From NCBI GenBank assembly GCA_024275555.1, contig JAJRYW010000566.1, positions 1 through 6,169 on the forward strand: a stretch of 6,169 nucleotides of DNA. The letters run 5' to 3'. Numbering within the stretch: the stretch's first letter is position 1; every line of letters starts with the position of its first letter. The position numbers were made by a program, and so were the translations under genes. The notes beneath the pieces were generated by a model that saw only the letters and a program-made list of their open reading frames with translations, was not told where the DNA came from and searched no databases. Shown piece by piece: positions 1 through 5,739 of this stretch. This DNA comes from Calditrichota bacterium. Its GTDB lineage: Bacteria > Calditrichota > Calditrichia > RBG-13-44-9 > J075.

Positions 1-32
1 AAGAACTGTAATTATTAACTTTAAAAAACCAC

Positions 33-182
33 TGTCATTTTCCCAACGGGATGGCGTTGCCACGAACTCCAGGGACGGAGAGAGAAATCTGTGCGTATTC
101 GACATTAAATTTGCTGAAATAATTGTAAATTAAAGATAAAGTTTTGAGTGTTAACAGATTTCTCTCTTCGTTCAAAATGACA
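33..182. repeat. Composite inverted repeat (REP/MITE-like), two head-to-head units
   Basis: Two related units face each other across a 61-nt AT-rich spacer (93-153). The right unit (154-182) is 29 nt. The left unit (33-92) is its reverse complement interrupted by 31 extra nt. Positions 79-92 and 154-167 are a perfect 14-bp inverted match. It extends outward to 73-92 against 154-173, with only two G:T positions (74/172 and 78/168). Then 33-41 pairs perfectly with 174-182. The 31-nt insert (42-72) has its own small hairpin: CAACG at 44-48 and CGTTG at 55-59. A second short pair, CTCC 67-70 with GGAG 77-80, straddles its end. No ORF accounts for it. The layout suggests a dispersed palindromic repeat or a non-autonomous element; it lies downstream of the minus-strand genes and might also help end their transcripts. 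Copy number in the genome cannot be seen here. Confidence 0.7.
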
Positions 183-224
183 TAAGTTATGTAGTAATAT
201 AAACTTAGTTTGCAATAAGCTCTA

Positions 225-1421
225 TTATCGGATTCTTTGGAACCATTGTTCACCCATTGCCAGGGAAATTTGAAAACGATAGAAAAATTCCTGGGCCTGG
301 TGTTTATTTTTATCGCCCCGAATACCGGCTTGCAGGCCCAGGTCAATCCGGTTGCGCATTCGGTGAAAGGGGATGCCTAATCCAAAGTGGCCTGAATATT
401 CTTTAACCGATTCACCCTGGAATTTATATCCGATTTGCTCCATCGAGAATCCGGCCCGCAGATCGATACGATCCAGGAATTTTCGGGAGCGGGCCTGGCT
501 CATTTTCCGTTCAATTCCAAACCCGAACCGGTACCAGTCTTCGTAGACGGGATCGGGAATTTTAAGTACTTTTTTCCAGTTTTGATAAGAATAATCTGCG
601 GCCAGGCTGAGACGGGATATGGGGCGCCATTCTCCCCCAAACCCGTATTGGAGCGGGAAACCGTCCAGGTTGCGTTCTACATTGACGGGATCGTTAACCG
701 GGGAATCATAACTGACGCTCAGATTAAGGTTGGCCGGCGTATCCACAAACCCGGCCAGGCTCAGCGCAGAAAAGGGACGCACATCCATACTGATCCCCCC
801 GCCCGGCCCGGAAATCCGGTACTTGACGAGATGACGGGTGGTTAAAAAGTTGGGGTCGTCATAACGCAGTTCGTAACGATCCTGAATAGTGCCGAAATAG
901 TAGTTCCAGTTTACCGCAATCCCCACCCGGGCAACCGGGGAATAAACCAGCACGAATTGGGCTTTGCTTACGCTGCCGTCGTACAAGTTTACCTGGGTAA
1001 AGGATTGGCCATTGTCTTCCAGTTGCTGGGAAAATTTGAAATCCACTTGCGTATAGGGTTGCAGGGTTACTCCCACCACCCACTTTTTCTTTACCAGCGG
1101 GATAGCAATATTTACCCCGGCAAAATCTGCGGTGGAACTGGTAAAGGAAGCCTTCTCAAAATCAGTATAAATCCGCTGGTACTGGAAGGTGAAAGTCGCC
1201 CGGGTATCGACAATGTTGCGCCATTGGGTCAGGGCGTAGCTGGAGAGCATCAGCGAATCCATAGAGGCCAGTCCCGTACCTCCCATTCCCAGTCCTCGTA
1301 CGCCGGTGTTATACTGGCGAATGCCCACTCCCTTAACCTGCGAAGTAAAGTAAGAACCGGCCTGGAGCGGGATAATCATCAACAACAGAATAAAAAGTGC
1401 ATGTTTAAGCTTCATGATCAT
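225..1421 (-). CDS. FadL/OmpP1-like outer-membrane beta-barrel protein
   Basis: This 398-residue protein is probably an outer-membrane beta-barrel. Residues 1-21 form a signal peptide: basic MIMKLKH, hydrophobic 8-18, likely cleavage after PLQA. The mature N-terminus holds a glycine-rich stretch, RGLGMGGTGLASMDS (42-56), resembling the GMGGA...A..D segment at the start of FadL/TodX/OmpP1 and PorV-like barrels. The usual following Asn-Pro is absent, so it is a diverged member. The rest alternates amphipathic strands with polar turns and is rich in Tyr, Phe and Trp. The end, FYRFQISLAMGEQWFQR (380-396), looks like a terminal strand plus the 'GE.WF.R' tail common in FCB barrels. The ATG at 1421 is preferred over the one at 1415 because GAGG (1432-1429) lies 7 nt upstream of it. 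The gene follows the lipoprotein gene by 21 nt and should share its mRNA. FadL relatives move hydrophobic compounds, but the substrate here is unknown; PorV-like roles are an alternative. Confidence 0.72.
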   Translation of the reverse strand: MIMKLKHALFILLLMIIPLQAGSYFTSQVKGVGIRQYNTGVRGLGMGGTGLASMDSLMLSSYALTQWRNIVDTRATFTFQYQRIYTDFEKASFTSSTADFAGVNIAIPLVKKKWVVGVTLQPYTQVDFKFSQQLEDNGQSFTQVNLYDGSVSKAQFVLVYSPVARVGIAVNWNYYFGTIQDRYELRYDDPNFLTTRHLVKYRISGPGGGISMDVRPFSALSLAGFVDTPANLNLSVSYDSPVNDPVNVERNLDGFPLQYGFGGEWRPISRLSLAADYSYQNWKKVLKIPDPVYEDWYRFGFGIERKMSQARSRKFLDRIDLRAGFSMEQIGYKFQGESVKEYSGHFGLGIPFHRMRNRIDLGLQAGIRGDKNKHQAQEFFYRFQISLAMGEQWFQRIR

Positions 1422-1428
1422 TTTAAAA

Positions 1429-1432
1429 CCTC
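1429..1432 (-). promoter_or_regulatory. Ribosome binding site of the barrel gene
   Basis: GAGG on the minus strand lies 7 nt before the ATG at 1421, inside the 21-nt gap after the lipoprotein stop codon. It selects the first of two nearby in-frame ATGs and supports translation of the barrel from the shared transcript. Confidence 0.65.
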
Positions 1433-1442
1433 ATTTTCCGGA

Positions 1443-2708
1443 TCAGAATCGTTCTTTGGGTAAGCGGGTGGATTGGATAATTAAACGGGGCCGTTTGCTG
1501 CGGTCCGGATCGTTGTAGCGGTAGTATGCATAAGCGGCCAGAAAAGAACTCTTGATAATCGGCTCCAGGTAATAGCCGGTAAATGAATCGGGATTATTCA
1601 GTTTTTCCTGCACATACAACCGGGCCAATTGCTGGCGCTCATCTCCGCTGGTGGTTTCCGCCGTAAGAGAGTCCTCGCTAAAGCGGGTTAAGTTGACGGT
1701 CAGAATATTGCTGCTGATGGCCTGGCTATCTACCTCGATGGCCGGGGAAGTCAGTTCACTTTTGAGCGGCCAGAGTTGCAGATTCGGGCCGAAATCACGA
1801 TTGTTCACCGTATTTGCCCAATCGATGGTGAGCTGTAAATTGGCCGTTTCGACAATTACCCCTTCCGGGTAAAGCTGGTTGAGCGTGTCTATATTGAACT
1901 CGAGAAGCATTACATGGGGTATAATGGTGGTGCTGTAGAGACGGTCGCCGGTCAGGCTGTAATCTCCTTCCACCAGAAAGGCGTCCGCCACCACCAGCAT
2001 GGTGTCGATCAGGGTGGAGTCGTTGGCGTCCCGGTAGGTGTAAATTAATTTGGGGCCAATATTCTCGTCAACATTGCGTGCTTTAAACTCTTTGATAAAG
2101 GAAGCCGCGCTAAAATCCAGGATCAGCCCATTATTATCCACGGCGTTGGAGGTGTCCGGCCACTGGCGCACAATATTCATTCCGTCCGGGCTGAAGGTCA
2201 GGATCAGGGTGTCTTCCCGGGAGGTGGTTACGTTCAGTTCGCCCAACGGCTGACTGAAATCGACATTGCCCTGGTAGTCATCCCAGACATCCGAGGTGTC
2301 GGCAATCCACTCGTTGATGACCGGGTAGGCCGTGGCGGTAAAGGATTGGGGGTTGTCGCCGGTAGCTTCGTCGGTAACCAGCATTATCCAGGCAGAATCA
2401 ATTTGCAGGCTGTCCGGGAAATTGGAAAAACGCATGATCGGCCGAAAGGTGAAGTTTGCCGGGCCCTGGTTCAACGTTCCCAGCAGCAACCGCGAGGATT
2501 GCAGGGTGCTGAGAGTGCGGTCTAAAGGATAGTTGGCGTCCAGGGTCGCATACAGCGTATCGATTACCAGTTGGGCGTTCTGTTCCCGGAGGCCGGTCGG
2601 GGCGTTACTGCCCAGGTCAAAAGGGTCCTCATCACAACCCGGACTTAGCGCAATCAGGGCCGCGCCCAGGAATAACAGTATCAATTTCTTCAAAACGTGG
2701 TTGTTCAT
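1443..2708 (-). CDS. Probable surface lipoprotein with two DNRLRE/CBM96-like repeats
   Basis: This is a 421-residue secreted lipoprotein not recognised as a named family. The N-terminus MNNHVLKK, hydrophobic 9-21 and LSPGC with Cys25 form a lipoprotein signal. Three acidic residues follow at once (CDED), as in the surface-export signals described for Bacteroidetes lipoproteins. The reading frame is open to an ATG at 2744, but that start would put 12 polar residues before the signal peptide and leave only about 11 nt of leader after the predicted promoter, so 2708 is preferred; its GAGG is 11 nt upstream. The mature part looks like two diverged copies of one beta-sandwich unit, about 47-225 and 232-413. 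Each opens with IDT[LM] plus an Asp five residues on (49-57, 234-242), continues with an Arg-Leu strand and a hydrophobic 'sA..L' strand (106-110, 288-294), and ends in a Pro-x-Leu-Ile strand (GPKLIYTY, RPRLIIQS). Repeat 1 also has the W...vW spacing and late N.GL.L of DNRLRE/CBM96 domains. It is probably cotranscribed with the downstream barrel. Ligand and role are unknown. Confidence 0.75.
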   Translation of the reverse strand: MNNHVLKKLILLFLGAALIALSPGCDEDPFDLGSNAPTGLREQNAQLVIDTLYATLDANYPLDRTLSTLQSSRLLLGTLNQGPANFTFRPIMRFSNFPDSLQIDSAWIMLVTDEATGDNPQSFTATAYPVINEWIADTSDVWDDYQGNVDFSQPLGELNVTTSREDTLILTFSPDGMNIVRQWPDTSNAVDNNGLILDFSAASFIKEFKARNVDENIGPKLIYTYRDANDSTLIDTMLVVADAFLVEGDYSLTGDRLYSTTIIPHVMLLEFNIDTLNQLYPEGVIVETANLQLTIDWANTVNNRDFGPNLQLWPLKSELTSPAIEVDSQAISSNILTVNLTRFSEDSLTAETTSGDERQQLARLYVQEKLNNPDSFTGYYLEPIIKSSFLAAYAYYRYNDPDRSKRPRLIIQSTRLPKERF

Positions 2709-2761
2709 CTTCACCAGAACCTCGATTAAGTCATCAGTGTGCATTTCTCGAACAAACCAAG

Positions 2762-2790
2762 AATATAATGTATCGCGGTTTTTATTCCAA
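2762..2790 (-). promoter_or_regulatory. Predicted sigma70-like promoter for the lipoprotein-barrel pair
   Basis: On the minus strand TTGGAA (2790-2785) and TATATT (2767-2762) are separated by exactly 17 nt in an AT-rich stretch. Transcription would begin near 2755, giving a leader of about 47 nt before the ATG at 2708. A weak stem (2772-2778 with 2791-2797, one G:T pair) lies in the spacer. Sigma factor consensus in this lineage is not certain. Confidence 0.5.
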
Positions 2791-2852
2791 CTGCGATTGC
2801 AAAAGTCCCGGTTTGCGAATCAAAGTAGGTATACCCTCGCAAAACAGGGCGG

Positions 2853-2880
2853 TTCCCCGGGGAAGTGAATCCCCCGGGAA
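2853..2880 (-). terminator. Strong hairpin just after the yfhO stop, possible terminator or 3' stabiliser
   Basis: The arms 2853-2862 (TTCCCCGGGG) and 2871-2880 (CCCCCGGGAA) pair over 10 positions with a single C:C mismatch around an 8-nt loop. The structure starts 2 nt after the yfhO TAG. No U-run follows directly in the minus transcript; a run of four comes about 7 nt later (2845-2842). It is therefore not a textbook intrinsic terminator. It may give partial termination or protect the yfhO mRNA end. The left arm alone, 2853-2864, is also a perfect 12-bp palindrome. Confidence 0.45.
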
Positions 2881-2882
2881 AA

Positions 2883-5435
2883 CTAATTGCCAGCCGGCGC
2901 TCCCCGGCGCTGATCACGCCACAGGCGGTACAGGCAATACGCCAATCCCGCATAGACCAGCAGAAGCCCAATCCAGGAAAGGGCAACGCCGGTAAAATAC
3001 ACCGAAGGGTGAAATTCCATTGTAATGCGGTGCTCCCCGGCCGGTGCGACCACGGAACGAAGCAAATGATTGGTTTTGTAGATTTCCAATTCGGTTCCAT
3101 CCTCCAGAAGCGCTTTCCAGCCGTGCGGATAGTAAATTTCCGAGAACACCAGCAGGGCCGGTTTATCCGTATAATAGGCTACCTCAATACGGTCGGGCGT
3201 GAACGACTCGTAGCGCGCCCAGGCGCTGTCCGGAGCTTCGATGGGCCGGGAAAGCGGCTTCTCCAGGAGCGCGAGATGGGCCGGGTCAAATTGATAGGTA
3301 TTCATAAACCGGAGCCGCTCGGCCCCGTCGCTGCTTACCCTGACGCTGTCCACAAAGAACGCCCGGGGAAGCACTTGCTTATTGCGATATACAAAAAGGT
3401 CTCCCGAGGCTGTTCCGCCCAGGAATTCCAGCGCCGGGTGGGAATAGTTCTGCTGAGAAACAATGTACTTGCCATTTAACATACTTACCACGGGCAGATT
3501 GATGGGAGCGCCCGGGTTGCCCGGCTGAATCAGGCAGTTGGAGATGATGTCCTGAATCACCTGCAACTTTGCCGCGGAATAACCGCCAATGCTCTGGTAG
3601 TGATAGGTCCAGCGGGAATCGTTGGCCGCCGAGCGCAGCGGCGGAAGCACCCGGTACAGCCCTTTGTCTTGCTTAATAATGCGATCCACCTCGGTTTCCC
3701 GGTAAGCTTGCTGCTCGTATTTTTTCAAATCGACAAACTTGCCGTCCAGGTAGCTGGCGGTCAGCAGCCCCAGGTCGAGGGCGACGACGATGAGCAGGGC
3801 CGTCAGCCAGAGTTCCCGCTGGGCGGCTTTGCGCAGCGCCAAAAAGATGAAGACCCCCCCCAGGGCAAAAAACAGCAGGCTGCGCATCGCCGAGGCTTTC
3901 AGAATTTCCAGGCGGGCGGAGCGGAGCAACTCCACCAATTGACGGGCCTGATCCTGCCCGTAAGCGGGTGCATAGCGCTGCAATTCCCCGGCCTGGGAAA
4001 GGGCAAAAGAAGAGCCGAACAAAAGCGGAATCATCAGCACGGCCAGGTAAACGCCTCCCAGGATGCCCAGTTTCTGAAGCATCGGCTTGTCATCGCTGCG
4101 CAGTTTGAGCAGAAAGTGCAACCCATACCCGGCCAAAAGGCACACATTAAAGGCGACCAGGGTCAGGATCATCATGGGAACCCGGAATTTATCGAAGTAG
4201 GGCACGTAATAGAAAAAGAGTTTGTAGAACGGGGCAAAGTGCTTGCCAAGCGAAAGCAGCAAAGCCAGGAAAGTTAAAATAGTCAGGCTCTTCACTTCTC
4301 CGCGCCCCCATTGGAAAATGATCCCCACCAGGGCCAGGAATACCAGGATCACGCTCATGTATTCGTAGGATTGGGTAAAGGGCAGATCGCCCCAGTAACT
4401 GGGGATCACCTTGTTTTTAAGCTGGGGAACCGCATTGCCGGTATAAAGCTCCTGGGAGGTGCCGCCGTGGAACTTGGGCACAATCAGGTTCCAGAACTCG
4501 GCCGCGGTGTAGGACCAGCTTGTGGCGTAATCAAAGCCCACCCCTTTTTTATCTTTTTCGGCAATGCTGTTATCCAGGGTGACCGCGCTGCCCCCCCGGG
4601 TGGAAAAGGGGGTGTAATCTTTGGTGACGAACAGCGGCTGGGCAACGATCAGCAGGGTAAGAAGAAGAGCGCCCAAAAGAAACCCGTTGAACCGGGCAAA
4701 CTCCGACCAGCGTTTTTCCAAAATCATCCGGATATACGGAGCGGCGCCCATGGCCGTGAGCAGGGCGGCGGTGTAAAAAATAATCTGGTAATGCTGGGTG
4801 CGCATTTGCAGCCCCAGGGCCAGGGTAAACAGGAACATATTCAGCAGTTTGGGCTGGCGCAGCAATCGCAGAAAAGTGAGCAGCACAAAGGGCATCCACA
4901 TGATGGCGCGCAGTTTGGAAAAGTGGCCCACCACAATCAGGGAGTGGAAGTGGGGCAGGAAGATAAAGCCAATGGCCGCGGTAAACCCGATTAAGGGGTG
5001 CAAGCCCAATTGTCGGATAAGCAGAAACATGCCGATCGCCCCGATGAGCAGGTACCAGACCCGCCAATCCACCAGCGGGCTGATCTGCCAGATAAAACTA
5101 TCCAGCGACCAGGCAATTCCCTGGTGACGGTGATAAATGGGCGTGCCGGCAAACATGTAGGGATTCCAGAGCGGTTTACGGCCGGTCTCCGACTCGTACA
5201 ACTTTACCTGGTGCGTATTGCCGATGTTGGAGATCACATCGCTGCCCTGCACATCCAGGCCGTCCAGTACAATAGGCTTATAGAGCCCGATCAGCACCAG
5301 AAAGATAATTACAAAGGCGCCGATAATCACCCGGGGCCGGTTCAGCAATTCTTCCAGGTTGATGCCGGGGCCGGTTGTTCCGGCGGGCGCCGGATGCTTT
5401 TTTTGGGCAACTGATTTCTTTTTTGATTTGGCCAT
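2883..5435 (-). CDS. YfhO-family polytopic membrane protein, putative GT-C glycosyltransferase
   Basis: This 850-residue inner-membrane protein matches the YfhO family in length and layout. A Lys-rich cytoplasmic tail (1-14) precedes the first membrane segment (about 35-53). A loop with Asp58, Asp61 and Asp66 and the family-typical PLWNPYMFAGTPIYHR (88-103) follows. About 12 more hydrophobic segments lie between 122 and 561, including the DKFRVPMMILTL stretch (415-426). A soluble domain of about 250 residues follows, ending in the hallmark SEIYYPHGWKALLEDG (765-780) and VAPAGEHRITMEFHPSVY (796-813), then a last membrane helix (813-838). B. subtilis YfhO and Listeria GtlB add sugars to teichoic acids using undecaprenyl-phosphate sugars as donors. 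In a Gram-negative host the acceptor must differ and is unknown. An Asp in the first loop is the usual catalytic position in GT-C enzymes; assigning it here is inference. No GT2 donor synthase or GtcA-like flippase lies nearby. The ATG at 5435 has GGGG (5446-5443) 7 nt upstream, an adequate but atypical site. Confidence 0.8.
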   Translation of the reverse strand: MAKSKKKSVAQKKHPAPAGTTGPGINLEELLNRPRVIIGAFVIIFLVLIGLYKPIVLDGLDVQGSDVISNIGNTHQVKLYESETGRKPLWNPYMFAGTPIYHRHQGIAWSLDSFIWQISPLVDWRVWYLLIGAIGMFLLIRQLGLHPLIGFTAAIGFIFLPHFHSLIVVGHFSKLRAIMWMPFVLLTFLRLLRQPKLLNMFLFTLALGLQMRTQHYQIIFYTAALLTAMGAAPYIRMILEKRWSEFARFNGFLLGALLLTLLIVAQPLFVTKDYTPFSTRGGSAVTLDNSIAEKDKKGVGFDYATSWSYTAAEFWNLIVPKFHGGTSQELYTGNAVPQLKNKVIPSYWGDLPFTQSYEYMSVILVFLALVGIIFQWGRGEVKSLTILTFLALLLSLGKHFAPFYKLFFYYVPYFDKFRVPMMILTLVAFNVCLLAGYGLHFLLKLRSDDKPMLQKLGILGGVYLAVLMIPLLFGSSFALSQAGELQRYAPAYGQDQARQLVELLRSARLEILKASAMRSLLFFALGGVFIFLALRKAAQRELWLTALLIVVALDLGLLTASYLDGKFVDLKKYEQQAYRETEVDRIIKQDKGLYRVLPPLRSAANDSRWTYHYQSIGGYSAAKLQVIQDIISNCLIQPGNPGAPINLPVVSMLNGKYIVSQQNYSHPALEFLGGTASGDLFVYRNKQVLPRAFFVDSVRVSSDGAERLRFMNTYQFDPAHLALLEKPLSRPIEAPDSAWARYESFTPDRIEVAYYTDKPALLVFSEIYYPHGWKALLEDGTELEIYKTNHLLRSVVAPAGEHRITMEFHPSVYFTGVALSWIGLLLVYAGLAYCLYRLWRDQRRGAPAGN

Positions 5436-5564
5436 TCTCTGTCCCCATTTCTTTTCAGATTCGCTCGGTATGTTGGCAACCGGTTCTAACTGGAAAACGC
5501 CGGCTGGAAAACCCCCGGAACGTTAATTTGGAATTTTTCGTAAAGCAAAGAGATAATATATCGA

Positions 5565-5592
5565 AATTTATGACAATTTCAAAGGCTGTCAA
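5565..5592 (-). promoter_or_regulatory. Predicted promoter for the YfhO-family gene
   Basis: A perfect -35 hexamer TTGACA (5592-5587, minus strand) stands 16 nt from TAAATT (5570-5565) in AT-rich DNA. The start would fall near 5558, leaving a leader of about 120 nt. The -35 is part of an inverted pair, TGACA 5571-5575 and TGTCA 5587-5591, that could be an operator. A TATATT lies further on (5560-5555) but its 26-nt spacing does not fit this -35. Confidence 0.45.
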
Positions 5593-5645
5593 CCGACCCG
5601 CCGGAAAGCATTCCGGTTTCGGTGGAATCCCGATAAAATTAGCGT

Positions 5646-5673
5646 TTGTTCAACCGGGGGATCATCTTATATT
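5646..5673 (+). promoter_or_regulatory. Predicted promoter for the acyl-CoA dehydrogenase gene
   Basis: TTGTTC (5646-5651) and TATATT (5668-5673) are separated by 16 nt. Transcription would begin near 5680, giving a leader of about 60 nt with a clear Shine-Dalgarno. The -10 is good and the -35 is a partial match. Confidence 0.42.
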
Positions 5674-5676
5674 GTT

Positions 5677-5702
5677 CATCAATTTTTTGGCATGAATTGA
5701 TG
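5677..5702. promoter_or_regulatory. Perfect 8-bp inverted repeat over the predicted start site, candidate operator
   Basis: CATCAATT (5677-5684) and AATTGATG (5695-5702) are exact reverse complements separated by 10 nt, so half-site centres are 18 bp apart, close to two helical turns. It begins just after the predicted -10, where a repressor dimer would block transcription. Acyl-CoA-responsive TetR- or GntR-type regulators commonly control such genes, but no regulator gene is in the window and the motif is not a consensus I recognise. As RNA it could only form a weak AU-rich stem. Confidence 0.4.
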
Positions 5703-5726
5703 CCCGCTTAAAGATCATAAACAAAT

Positions 5727-5733
5727 AGAGGAG
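5727..5733 (+). promoter_or_regulatory. Ribosome binding site of the acyl-CoA dehydrogenase gene
   Basis: AGAGGAG sits 6 nt before the ATG at 5740, a near-ideal Shine-Dalgarno. Another ATG at 5735 is in a different frame and too close to the site to be used. Confidence 0.75.
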
Positions 5734-5739
5734 TATGCC

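Larger units (their letters stand above)
5436..5739. other. Divergent intergenic region with back-to-back promoters and palindromes
   Basis: These 304 nt separate two divergent genes and contain no convincing gene. They hold one promoter candidate per direction and an inverted repeat over the plus-strand start site. They also hold a hairpin-forming pair CCGGAA/TTCCGG (5601-5606, 5611-5616; 4-nt loop), an AACCGGTT palindrome (5478-5485) and an 8-nt direct repeat TGGAAAAC (5491-5498, 5505-5512). The minus-strand leader to yfhO would be about 120 nt. No known riboswitch was recognised in it. Confidence 0.6.

Noticed and set aside
33..182. Possible CRISPR array or tRNA/ncRNA gene in the left non-coding region
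   Set aside because: There are only two units and they are inverted rather than direct; no cloverleaf or known RNA fold is visible.
181..211. Two 11-nt odd palindromes, CATAA-G-TTATG (181-191) and AAACT-T-AGTTT (201-211), 20 bp apart
   Set aside because: They are short, AT-rich and just downstream of a gene end, where such symmetry is expected by chance; no promoter or regulated gene lies beside them.
35..346. 103-residue minus-strand frame spanning the barrel 3' end and the inverted repeat
   Set aside because: It overlaps the last 40 codons of the barrel gene in another frame and then runs through the palindromic repeat; the product has no coherent composition.
2709..2744. N-terminal extension of the lipoprotein from the ATG at 2744
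   Set aside because: It would place 12 mostly polar or acidic residues ahead of a well-formed lipoprotein signal and leave almost no leader after the predicted promoter.
2865..3479. 204-residue plus-strand open frame over the 3' end of yfhO
   Set aside because: It overlaps the conserved C-terminal YfhO motifs on the other strand, and its own product shows no recognisable pattern.
3600..4994. Two long plus-strand open frames (3600-4277 and 4311-4994) opposite yfhO
   Set aside because: Their products are Gln/Gly/His/Lys-rich with no domain, the typical look of the antisense of a hydrophobic membrane-protein gene. No ribosome site supports them, and the opposite strand carries a clear family match.
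5375..5695. 106-residue plus-strand frame in the divergent intergenic region
   Set aside because: It begins inside yfhO antisense and crosses both predicted promoters; there is no ribosome site or recognisable protein pattern.
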